A stretch of DNA of 5,595 nucleotides from Saprospiraceae bacterium (GTDB taxonomy: Bacteria; Bacteroidota; Bacteroidia; Chitinophagales; Saprospiraceae), in the NCBI GenBank assembly GCA_020528935.1, contig JAJDFU010000658.1, forward strand, positions 1-5,595, given 5' to 3'. Under the pieces are notes generated by a model. The model did no database searches, was not told the origin of the DNA, and saw nothing but the letters and a program-made list of their open reading frames with translations. Each line of letters starts with the position of its first letter. Position 1 is the first letter of the stretch. Position numbers and translations under genes: made by a program. Positions 1-5,578 of this stretch are shown piece by piece.

Positions 1-48
1 CGTGGTGGCACGTGGTGTGAATGTGTCCGCCGTGGCCTTAAAAGCGGG

Positions 49-1194
49 TTATGGCAGCGCATGTGCCAGAAGATTGCCCAGGACGGTACCCAGAAAGATG
101 CGGTTCATGGGCCTCATCTGCCCGTTTGCGGTCAACAGCGTGCTGTAAATGTAGTTGCCGCTCATGGCCACAAAGGTGAGCATGAGCAGGGCCAGGATGC
201 CTCCGGAATACGCGCTGCCGTTCACATACAGGGCTTCCATGATGGGGGTGCTGTAGATCAGGCAGGTGATGGCCACCGTGAGCGCTATCGCCATGATGAG
301 GCGCAGGCTCAGCCGAATGAGGGGGCGGATGTCTTTCCCCAGCTTGAGCTGGTAGGCCAGCATCGGCAACAGCAAGCCGGCAAACAGCACCCCCAGCATA
401 TTGGCGGCGTCCAGGAGGCGAAAGGCCGAGGCGTACAGGTCGGCCTCTCTTCGGCCGTCGGGCAGCAGGCGTTCGATCATGACGCCGTCCAGCCGGGTGT
501 AGAGGGTCATGAGAAAGATGGCCAGCGCATAGGGAAGGCTGCGCCGCAACAACAGGCGAATGCGCTTGGGCCGCCACTGCCAGTAGAAGGGGCCGGCGCT
601 GCGCAGGACGACCGTCCCGGCCAGCAGCGTGGTTGTCGTCAGGGCCGCGGTTTGCGCAGCGACAAACCACCACAGCTGAAAGGGAGCGGGAGCCGCCGGA
701 TGCCACAGCAGGATGCCCAGCAGCCCGATCAGCAACAGCTTGTCCAGAGCCGAAAAGGCACTGTCCAGGCGGTAAAACCCCAGCCCGGAGATGTTGGACC
801 GCAGATACAACAGCAGGGAGACCAGGATCTGATTCAGAGCTACCAGGGCCAAAAGGGGGGCCAGATCCGCTTCGTAGCCGACGAGCCAGGCCACCAGGCC
901 CACCGCGGACAAATACAGCAGGGCCAGCATGCCTTTCAGCATGAGCAGGTTGGGCAGGTAGTGCCCCAGCATGTGGCGGTTCTGGGATACCTGGCGGTTG
1001 TTGAAGACCTGAAGGCCGAAATCGTTGATGATCTGAAAGAGATAGGTGAAGTTGAAAAGGGCGAAGAACAGACCGTACTCGCCCTCGGGTAGGGTGTTCT
1101 GCACCGTGCGGTCGATGCCGAAGAGGTAAACGGGCTTGATCAGCCCGTTGATCGCCAGGAGAAAGACCAGATTGACAAAAAACGCCCGATTCAT
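49..1194 (-). CDS. Polysaccharide/oligosaccharide flippase-like membrane protein, C-terminally truncated
   Basis: This is a very hydrophobic 381-residue protein with about 11 predicted membrane spans (roughly 8-28, 41-62, 82-106, 112-133, 150-166, 174-198, 218-234, 262-282, 293-315, 333-353 and one starting near 363). The layout and motifs fit the Wzx/MATE-like polysaccharide exporters, which move lipid-linked sugars across the inner membrane: FGIDRTVQN (25-33), EYGLFFALFNF (39-49), DFGLQVFNNR (58-67), and YTRLDGVMIERL with YASAFRLLDA (232-263). The start is the first ATG, 28 bases after the permease stop, with no Shine-Dalgarno. The family is usually about 430-500 residues, so this copy ends early. 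The TAA at 51-49 falls where a conserved hydrophobic segment normally runs on, and the same frame stays open beyond it to the window edge with family-like residues. It may be a pseudogene, a sequence error near a contig end, or a genuinely short protein. The family call is fairly secure, the substrate unknown. Confidence 0.78.
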   Translation of the reverse strand: MNRAFFVNLVFLLAINGLIKPVYLFGIDRTVQNTLPEGEYGLFFALFNFTYLFQIINDFGLQVFNNRQVSQNRHMLGHYLPNLLMLKGMLALLYLSAVGLVAWLVGYEADLAPLLALVALNQILVSLLLYLRSNISGLGFYRLDSAFSALDKLLLIGLLGILLWHPAAPAPFQLWWFVAAQTAALTTTTLLAGTVVLRSAGPFYWQWRPKRIRLLLRRSLPYALAIFLMTLYTRLDGVMIERLLPDGRREADLYASAFRLLDAANMLGVLFAGLLLPMLAYQLKLGKDIRPLIRLSLRLIMAIALTVAITCLIYSTPIMEALYVNGSAYSGGILALLMLTFVAMSGNYIYSTLLTANGQMRPMNRIFLGTVLGNLLAHALP

Positions 1195-1222
1195 GAGGAA
1201 GCGAAATTAGGACTTTCCGCTT

Positions 1223-2461
1223 CTATTCGTAGCGCAGCGATTCGATGGGGTCCAGTTGGGAGGCCTTCAGGGCCGGGTAGATCCCGGAGATCAGGCCCAC
1301 CAAGGTGCAGAACAGGATGGACAGCCCGATCCAGTTGACGGGCACCAGGAAACTGCCGCCCAGGAAGTAGGTGACCAGGTTGCCGATAAGGACGCCCAGG
1401 AAGATTCCCAACAGGCCCCCCAGCAGGCAGATGACGACGGCCTCGGTAAGGAATTGGGTGAGAATGGTGGACTTCTTGGCCCCTACCGCTTTTCGGATGC
1501 CGATCTCCTTGGTGCGCTCGGTGACCGATACCAGCATGATGTTCATCAGGCCGATGGCAGCACCCACCAGGGTGATGAGGCCAATGAGCACAGCGGATAA
1601 CCGCAGGGTCACGGTGTTGTCTTTGATGATATTGATGAGGCCTTCACTGGTGGCGATCTCAAAATCGTTGTCTTCGCTGGCTTTCCGCTTGCGGATCACC
1701 CGCATAAGACCGGTGGCTTCCGATATGGCATCGTCTATGCGGGAGGGGTCCCGCACGTCGATCAGCAATTCGTAATTGGTGCGCTGCGAGCCGTAGAAGC
1801 GCTTGCCGGTGAGCAGCGGCAGCAGAACGCGGCGATCTTCACTTTGCGACATGCTGGAACCCTTCGTTTCCAGTATCCCGATCACGGTAAGCCTGAGCTT
1901 GCCGGCCAGGATCTGGCGGCCCAGGGCGCGCTCGGGCTGGCCGTTGAAGAGCAGTTTGACGATATCCCAGCCGATGATGGCTACATTGTTCCCCTGGCGC
2001 GCCTCGCTGGCGGTGAAATTGCGCCCCAGCTCCAGCCCGAAGGCCTTGGCCTGGAGGAAATTCTCGTCCGCCGCTACTATGATGACATTGGGATTGGTTT
2101 CCTCGTTTTCGTATTTCACTGTGGCGCTGCCCGTACAATTCATGGAGATGGAGACGACGCCCGGAAAATTGAAGCGTTCCTTGAACTCTATGGCCTGGCG
2201 GTAGCTGATCGGCTCGCCTATCTTCTGCACGTTGCCGCCGCGGCGGCGGCGAACGCCCTCGCCGGTCGGTTTGATGGTGAGGGTGTTGGCACCGACCGAG
2301 GAAAAGTTTTCGTTGAGCGAGTAGATGGCGCTGTCGATGGCCGTGAGTATGCCCACCAGCGACATGATGCCGAAGGCAATGATAAGCAGGGTAAGCACGG
2401 CTCGCAAGATATTGGACCGCACCGAACTCAGGGCCAGGCGTATGTTTTCCAGGAAATGCAT
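1223..2461 (-). CDS. MacB/FtsX-type ABC transporter permease
   Basis: This is a 412-residue inner-membrane permease with the four-span MacB arrangement. A short cytoplasmic N-terminus (NIRLALSSVRSN, 6-17) precedes TM1 (about 19-41). A large periplasmic domain (about 42-285) follows, then TM2 (288-311), TM3 (340-366) and TM4 (376-396). The FtsX-family loop ERTKEIGIRKAVGAKK (315-330) and the ending YPALKASQLDPIESLRYE (395-412) are hallmarks. Such permeases work as dimers with a cytoplasmic ATPase and use mechanotransmission to move lipoproteins, peptides or drugs, or to drive envelope processes. No ATPase gene lies on either side, so its partner must be elsewhere, and the substrate cannot be inferred. 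An arginine run (RRRR, 71-74) sits early in the periplasmic domain. The length is normal for a MacB-type permease without a fused ATPase. It lies 64 bases after the phosphatase gene and may have its own promoter in that gap. Confidence 0.93.
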   Translation of the reverse strand: MHFLENIRLALSSVRSNILRAVLTLLIIAFGIMSLVGILTAIDSAIYSLNENFSSVGANTLTIKPTGEGVRRRRGGNVQKIGEPISYRQAIEFKERFNFPGVVSISMNCTGSATVKYENEETNPNVIIVAADENFLQAKAFGLELGRNFTASEARQGNNVAIIGWDIVKLLFNGQPERALGRQILAGKLRLTVIGILETKGSSMSQSEDRRVLLPLLTGKRFYGSQRTNYELLIDVRDPSRIDDAISEATGLMRVIRKRKASEDNDFEIATSEGLINIIKDNTVTLRLSAVLIGLITLVGAAIGLMNIMLVSVTERTKEIGIRKAVGAKKSTILTQFLTEAVVICLLGGLLGIFLGVLIGNLVTYFLGGSFLVPVNWIGLSILFCTLVGLISGIYPALKASQLDPIESLRYE

Positions 2462-2483
2462 ATCGAATCTGCAGTACTGCTCA

Positions 2484-2491
2484 CAAAGGTA
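2484..2491 (-). promoter_or_regulatory. Possible internal promoter (-7 element) ahead of the permease
   Basis: The minus strand reads TACCTTTG here, an exact match to the Bacteroidota -7 consensus TAnnTTTG. Transcription would start near 2478 and leave a leader of under 20 bases before the permease ATG. There is no TTG at the usual 17-23 base distance upstream, so the -33 half is weak or missing. The site lies in the only sizeable gap of the operon, which supports a role, but a chance match is possible. Confidence 0.35.
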
Positions 2492-2502
2492 AGGAAGGGA
2501 AC

Positions 2503-2514
2503 GGCTTTAAAGCC
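2503..2514. repeat. 12-base perfect palindrome GGCTTTAAAGCC
   Basis: GGCTTTAAAGCC is perfectly self-complementary and lies in the 64-base gap between the phosphatase and permease genes, 11 bases upstream of the TACCTTTG box (on the minus strand). It could be an operator half overlapping the -33 region, or a small RNA hairpin. No T-run follows on either strand, so it is not an intrinsic terminator. Confidence 0.4.
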
Positions 2515-2525
2515 ACGACCTTCGA

Positions 2526-3350
2526 TCAAGAGTTGCTTTTCGACGACCAGTTTCCAAAAGCCTCCCGGATCTGCTGCAGCAGCACGGGATGAACTCCGGG
2601 GGAAGCGGCGATGAGCTCTTCCCCGAAGAGGAACGCCCCGCCGCCGGAAAAATCGGTGACCAGGCCCCCGGCTTCCCGCACCAGTACGGCGCCGGCAGCT
2701 ACATCCCAGGGCTGCAGGCTGTACTCAAAAAAACCGTCGAAGCGTCCACAGGCTACGTAGGCCAGGTCCAGCGCGGCAGAACCGAATCGGCGAATTCCCT
2801 GGCTGTGTTGCATGAAGTACCGAAGCACTTCCATGTACGCGTTCAGCCGCTCGTAGTCGAAATAGGGAAAGCCGGTGGCGAGCAGGCTCTTGTCCAGGCC
2901 CGAAGGACGGGATACCGCAATGGGATGGTGGTTCAAGTGGGCGCCGCCATTTCGCCAGGCGGAAAAACACTCGCGCCGACTGGGGTCATAGACGACACCC
3001 AGGCACAGCTCTTCGTCCAGCCGGAGCCCCAGGCTCACTACAAAGGCCGGTAGCTGATGAAGAAAATTGGTCGTACCGTCCAGGGGGTCTATAATCCACT
3101 GCTGGCTTCCGTGTCGGTTTTGCACGGTGTCTTCCTCAGTGAGGAAAACCGCTTCGGGCAGCAGGCGGCCCAGGGCCTCCACCAACTGCTCCTCGGCCTG
3201 GCGGTCCACATAGCTCACCAGGCTGTTGAGCGCTTTTTCCTCGATCTGGTGATCGCCTACCCGGCCCAACTCTTTCATCAGAAAGCGGCCCGTATCCCGG
3301 GCGATCTGCTCCACCTCGCGGCTGAGCTCTTTGAGTGCTTGAGGTTCCAT
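2526..3350 (-). CDS. Inositol monophosphatase family protein (SuhB/CysQ-like)
   Basis: This is a 274-residue cytoplasmic, Mg-dependent phosphomonoesterase of the IMPase superfamily. The metal-binding set is intact: TEED with Glu72/Glu73, WIIDPLDGTTNF at 85-96 (Asp88, Asp91, Gly92, Thr93), and the C-terminal QPWDVAAG at 213-220 with Asp216. The substrate-side segment RRFGSAALDLAYVACGRFDGF (187-207) is also typical. The length matches the family. The sequence suits myo-inositol-1-phosphate or a similar sugar phosphate. The same fold also includes 3'-phosphoadenosine-5'-phosphate phosphatases and histidinol phosphatases, so the substrate is not decided and I give no symbol. The start is the ATG three bases after the hpt stop, with no alternative needed, so it is translated from the same message as hpt. 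Next to a purine-salvage enzyme, a nucleotide-phosphate substrate is conceivable, but this is only inference. Confidence 0.93.
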   Translation of the reverse strand: MEPQALKELSREVEQIARDTGRFLMKELGRVGDHQIEEKALNSLVSYVDRQAEEQLVEALGRLLPEAVFLTEEDTVQNRHGSQQWIIDPLDGTTNFLHQLPAFVVSLGLRLDEELCLGVVYDPSRRECFSAWRNGGAHLNHHPIAVSRPSGLDKSLLATGFPYFDYERLNAYMEVLRYFMQHSQGIRRFGSAALDLAYVACGRFDGFFEYSLQPWDVAAGAVLVREAGGLVTDFSGGGAFLFGEELIAASPGVHPVLLQQIREAFGNWSSKSNS

Positions 3351-3353
3351 GGT

Positions 3354-3905
3354 TCAGCTTTGATCGTCGAGTTGATACAGATCGGGAAGGTGGCGCCCCA
3401 GGCCGTGGTAGTCCAGGCCGTAGCCCACCACGAAAGCATCCGGGATCTCGAAGCCCAGGTAGTGTATGGGCAGCTCGTGCTGCAGGGCCCCGGGCTTGAG
3501 CAGTAGGGTAGCCACCTCCAGGCTGGCGGGCTGCTGCACCTGCAGCTGGGGCAGCAAATGGGCCATGGTACGCCCGCTGTCGATGATGTCTTCGACGATG
3601 ATCAGGTGGCGCCCCTCCAGGTTCTGCACCACATCCAGGTGCTGGATGACCTGGCCGGTGGAGGCCGTACCGTCGTAGGAAGACAGTCGCATGAAATCGA
3701 CCTCGCTCGGGATGGCACATGCCCGCATCAGGTCGGCAGTGAACACAAAGGCGCCGTTGAGGATGGCCAGGAAAAGCGGATGGTTGCCGGCATGGCGTGC
3801 TGCAATGCTGCGGCCCAATTCCCGGACGCGCTCCTGAATGGATGCGGCAGGGATAAAACGCCGGAAGCGGAGGTCGTGCAGCTGGATGGTAGATGGTGTG
3901 GGCAT
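3354..3905 (-). CDS. hpt: Hypoxanthine phosphoribosyltransferase
   Basis: This 183-residue cytoplasmic purine-salvage enzyme transfers phosphoribose from PRPP to hypoxanthine (usually also guanine), giving IMP or GMP. All type I PRTase landmarks are visible. The pyrophosphate loop is LNGAF (49-53). The flexible catalytic loop is RLSSYDGTASTG (73-84). The PRPP-binding motif IVEDIIDSGRT (103-113) carries Glu105/Asp106 and Asp109. Lys137 and FVVGYGLDYHGLGRHLP (158-174) form the purine pocket, with the aromatic stack and Asp165. I chose the ATG at 3905, four bases after the metallopeptidase stop. The frame is open back to another ATG at 3965, but that start would overlap the upstream gene by 56 bases and add a tail unlike the family. 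It sits inside a tightly packed operon, 4 bases after the peptidase and 3 before the phosphatase. In many Bacteroidota, hpt instead sits beside adk and obgE, so the setting is unusual. Confidence 0.95.
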   Translation of the reverse strand: MPTPSTIQLHDLRFRRFIPAASIQERVRELGRSIAARHAGNHPLFLAILNGAFVFTADLMRACAIPSEVDFMRLSSYDGTASTGQVIQHLDVVQNLEGRHLIIVEDIIDSGRTMAHLLPQLQVQQPASLEVATLLLKPGALQHELPIHYLGFEIPDAFVVGYGLDYHGLGRHLPDLYQLDDQS

Positions 3906-3909
3906 AGGC

Positions 3910-5295
3910 TCAGTCCAGACCGTATTTGTCCAGCAGAAAAACCAGGCTGGCCATGGCTGCCGCACCGAGCTTCAGCTCGCGCGGATTCACGGCCTCCAGG
4001 CGGTCGTACCGGGTGTGGTGGTAATCGAAATAGCGCTGGGTGTCGGGTTCGAGACCAAAGAGGAGGGGCCCCAGCTTCTTGAGCTGCCCCACATCGGCGC
4101 CCGAGCCGCCCTTGCGAAAGTTCAGTCCGTAGGGCTGCAGGAGGCTGAGCCAGCTGCGCAGCGTTTCGGCCTGAGCCGTGACCACCTCGGGCTGGCCGTC
4201 GAATGTGAACCCCCGCGGGCTGAAGCCGCCCCGGTCCGATTCGATGGCGGCCAGGTGGTCCCAGGCCTTGCTGATCGTGCTGTCGCGATAGGCTTTGCCT
4301 CCATTCACGCCGTTTTCTTCGTCCATGAAGAGCACGCAGCGCAGGGTGCGCTTTGGCTTGTAGCCGGCTTTCTGCAGCAGCTCGAGCACGGCCATGGACT
4401 GCACACAACCGGCGCCGTCGTCGTGGGCGCCCTGGCCGACATCCCAGGAGTCCAGATGGCCGCCCACCACGATAACCTCTTCGGGATACTGCTGTCCGCG
4501 GATCTCACCGATGACGTTGTAGGAGGTGGTGGGAGGACGGGTCTGGCAATGAGTCTGTACAAAAACTTCGACGGGCCCCTGCTTCAACAGGCTGCTGAGC
4601 AGGTCGGCATCGCGGGTGCTGATGCCCAGGGCCGGAATGACCGGATCCTCTTCTCCAAAGACCGTCACGCCCGTGTGGGCGCGATCGTCGGTGCGGGTGG
4701 TCAGGGAGCGCACCAGGGCGGCTACGGCCCCGTGCCGGGCTGCTCGCGCCGGTCCGTACACCCGCTGGTCGGCGGCGCTGCCATAGGCGTTGAAGGTGTT
4801 GAGCTGCAGGGGATCCATCGGCCGGTTGAAGAAGGCTATTTTTCCATTCAGGGCATCTCCGTAAGCCTCCAGTTCTTCCAGTTGCTGAAACTCCACCACT
4901 TCGGCGCGCAGGCCTTCCTCCGGGCTCGATCCGGACCTGCCCAGAGCCAGTGCATTCAGCGTTTGGCTGCCCAGTGCACTTCGGGCAATGCGCACGACCT
5001 CCGGCCGGCCGCGCTTCCAGTTCGATACCCGGCAGGGTTGCAGCCAACTGGTGTCCGTACCCAGGGTGTCCAGGATAGCGCGCGTGTAGGCGATGGCGGC
5101 CGCCGATTGCGGCGAGCCTGCCAACCGGGGACCAACCTGCTGGGTGAGCCCTTCCAGCCATTGATAGCACTGGCTCTCGCTCAGGGCCAGATCGTACAGC
5201 TTCCGAATGAAAAAGGCGTCCTCGTCACTCTGGGCTCGCAAGGCGGTAAGCGGTAGCACCAGGCACAACCAAATGCAGAACAGGCGATGCAGCAT
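3910..5295 (-). CDS. Secreted M28-family zinc metallopeptidase, carboxypeptidase Q-like
   Basis: This is a 461-residue exported peptidase. The N-terminus is a Sec signal peptide (MLHRLF, hydrophobic 6-18) with a likely signal peptidase I cut after ALRA (Ala21). The mature part has an N-terminal segment, a PA-like insert at about 110-245 (GKIAFFNRP, ARHGAVAALV), and an M28 catalytic domain from about 258. The co-catalytic two-zinc site is complete: His280 in VGGHLDSWD, bridging Asp292 in AHDDGAG, Glu326 (general base) and Glu327 in FMDEENG, Asp354 in ESDRGG, and His427 (or His426) in YHHTRYD. From memory, the first five spacings equal those of human carboxypeptidase Q. The enzyme probably removes single residues or splits dipeptides in the periplasm or outside the cell. 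No C-terminal sorting domain is visible. It is the first gene of the operon; its start is preceded by an A/T-rich stretch without a Shine-Dalgarno. Amino- versus carboxy-end specificity is undecided. Confidence 0.93.
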   Translation of the reverse strand: MLHRLFCIWLCLVLPLTALRAQSDEDAFFIRKLYDLALSESQCYQWLEGLTQQVGPRLAGSPQSAAAIAYTRAILDTLGTDTSWLQPCRVSNWKRGRPEVVRIARSALGSQTLNALALGRSGSSPEEGLRAEVVEFQQLEELEAYGDALNGKIAFFNRPMDPLQLNTFNAYGSAADQRVYGPARAARHGAVAALVRSLTTRTDDRAHTGVTVFGEEDPVIPALGISTRDADLLSSLLKQGPVEVFVQTHCQTRPPTTSYNVIGEIRGQQYPEEVIVVGGHLDSWDVGQGAHDDGAGCVQSMAVLELLQKAGYKPKRTLRCVLFMDEENGVNGGKAYRDSTISKAWDHLAAIESDRGGFSPRGFTFDGQPEVVTAQAETLRSWLSLLQPYGLNFRKGGSGADVGQLKKLGPLLFGLEPDTQRYFDYHHTRYDRLEAVNPRELKLGAAAMASLVFLLDKYGLD

Positions 5296-5434
5296 GGAAA
5301 AATGGATTTACAAAAGGCCAAAATAGCCATTGACGGTGTTTTCCGGGGGCTGTCCGGACGGAAAGGGAAAGGAAAAATGACCCTCGGTTGGCAGCTAAAC
5401 GGGCTTTTGAGGGGCGGCGGCGCGGAAAATCCAC
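5296..5434. other. Non-coding upstream region of the operon
   Basis: I see no credible gene here. On the minus strand it forms the leader or promoter region of the metallopeptidase operon. It contains a pyrimidine-rich stretch (complement of 5356-5380). It also has a small hairpin option, TCCGG (5342-5346) with CCGGA (5354-5358), which competes with TTTCCG (5340-5345) pairing to CGGAAA (5359-5364). The 9-mer GGAAAAATG occurs at 5296 and 5371. The nearest promoter-like match on the minus strand, TATTTTG at 5319-5325, is one base short of consensus and lacks a TTG partner, so the operon promoter is not identified. Confidence 0.5.
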
Positions 5435-5446
5435 TTTTTTTTGCGC
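5435..5446 (+). repeat. TTTTTTTTGCGC direct repeat, left copy
   Basis: The 12-mer TTTTTTTTGCGC here recurs exactly at 5571-5582. The left copy lies just upstream of the rightward promoter and has no hairpin before it. The right copy is the terminator T-run plus GCGC. The pair brackets the candidate RNA unit. Confidence 0.45.
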
Positions 5447-5452
5447 GAGTAA

Positions 5453-5483
5453 TTGTACTTTTTACACAAAGCTGTTATTTTTG
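5453..5483 (+). promoter_or_regulatory. Rightward Bacteroidota-type primary sigma promoter
   Basis: The plus strand carries TTG at 5453-5455, a 20-base spacer, then TATTTTTG at 5476-5483. This matches the Bacteroidota consensus TTG-N17-23-TAnnTTTG at every defined position. Expected transcription start is about 5488-5491. It points away from the peptidase operon. An eight-T run (5435-5442) lies just upstream of the TTG element. Confidence 0.62.
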
Positions 5484-5520
5484 TTGGCAGACAGGACGCG
5501 CTGCGTGCTGTCAGAGCATA

Positions 5521-5538
5521 ATTTGGTTTTATTTGGTT
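5521..5538 (+). repeat. Tandem ATTTGGTT repeat, 10-base period
   Basis: ATTTGGTT occurs at 5521-5528 and again at 5531-5538, separated by TT, so the copies are exactly 10 bases apart. In the candidate RNA they fill the single-stranded linker between the two hairpins. As DNA they sit one helical turn apart, as paired protein sites often do. Confidence 0.6.
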
Positions 5539-5543
5539 AGGGC

Positions 5544-5578
5544 TGAGGTGGTGCAATTCGCACTGCCTCATTTTTTTT
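5544..5578 (+). terminator. Intrinsic (Rho-independent) terminator, rightward
   Basis: An 11-pair stem, TGAGGTGGTGC (5544-5554) with GCACTGCCTCA (5560-5570), closes a five-base loop (AATTC) and has two G-U wobbles in the middle. It is followed directly by eight T residues (5571-5578). The T-run is on the plus strand only, so it stops rightward transcription. With no plus-strand gene in the window, the transcript it ends must start in the intergenic region, consistent with the promoter at 5453-5483. Confidence 0.8.

Larger units (their letters stand above)
5489..5578 (+). ncRNA. Candidate ~90-nt small RNA or terminated leader, unknown family
   Basis: The stretch between a consensus promoter and a strong terminator would give an RNA of about 90 nt. 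Its 5' end would fold at once: GACAG (5490-5494) pairs with CTGTC (5508-5512), then a G-G mismatch, then ACGC (5496-5499) pairs with GCGT (5503-5506) around a three-base loop. A mostly unpaired, U-rich linker follows with two copies of ATTTGGTT (5521 and 5531). The 3' end is the terminator hairpin. There is no ATG inside. A GTG-started frame of 11 codons (5505 to the TAG at 5538) exists but has no supporting signal. Alternatives are a trans-acting sRNA, or an attenuator or riboregulator of a gene to the right of the window. I do not recognise a known Rfam family, and the two-hairpin shape does not resemble 6S RNA or a tRNA. Confidence 0.48.

Noticed and set aside
38..706. Alternative-frame minus-strand ORF overlapping the flippase end, considered as a frameshifted continuation
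   Set aside because: It is H/R/P-rich and its last residues do not resemble the flippase C-terminus. The original frame after the stop fits the family better, so a frameshift is less likely than a nonsense change or local sequence error.
61..1092. Plus-strand open frame of 343 codons opposite the flippase
   Set aside because: The Q/G/H-rich translation has no hydrophobic core or known motif. It is the mirror of leucine- and alanine-rich membrane-protein codons on the minus strand.
3354..3965. Longer hpt start (ATG at 3965)
   Set aside because: It adds 20 residues (MRQPWPAWFF...) unlike the family and overlaps the peptidase gene by 56 bases. The ATG at 3905 gives the normal length and tight operon spacing.
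3838..5256. Long plus-strand open frame (472 codons) opposite the metallopeptidase
   Set aside because: It is antisense to a gene with a complete catalytic site. Its translation is low-complexity (rich in G, Q, A, H) and shows no family motifs, as expected from GC-rich codon bias on the other strand.
5319..5325. TATTTTG on the minus strand as the operon's -7 box
   Set aside because: It is one base short of TAnnTTTG and has no TTG 17-23 bases upstream. It would also leave only a short leader. Possible but not supported.
5505..5540. 11-codon GTG-started leader peptide ahead of the terminator
   Set aside because: It has no ribosome-binding context, its GTG lies inside the first hairpin, and it lacks a run of regulatory codons. 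Only a 4-base alternative pairing could be found for an antiterminator.
5503..5570. tRNA or tRNA-like element in the structured intergenic region
   Set aside because: There is no D-arm or anticodon-arm geometry, no TTCGA-type T loop and no acceptor stem pairing. The 3' hairpin with eight T residues is a terminator.
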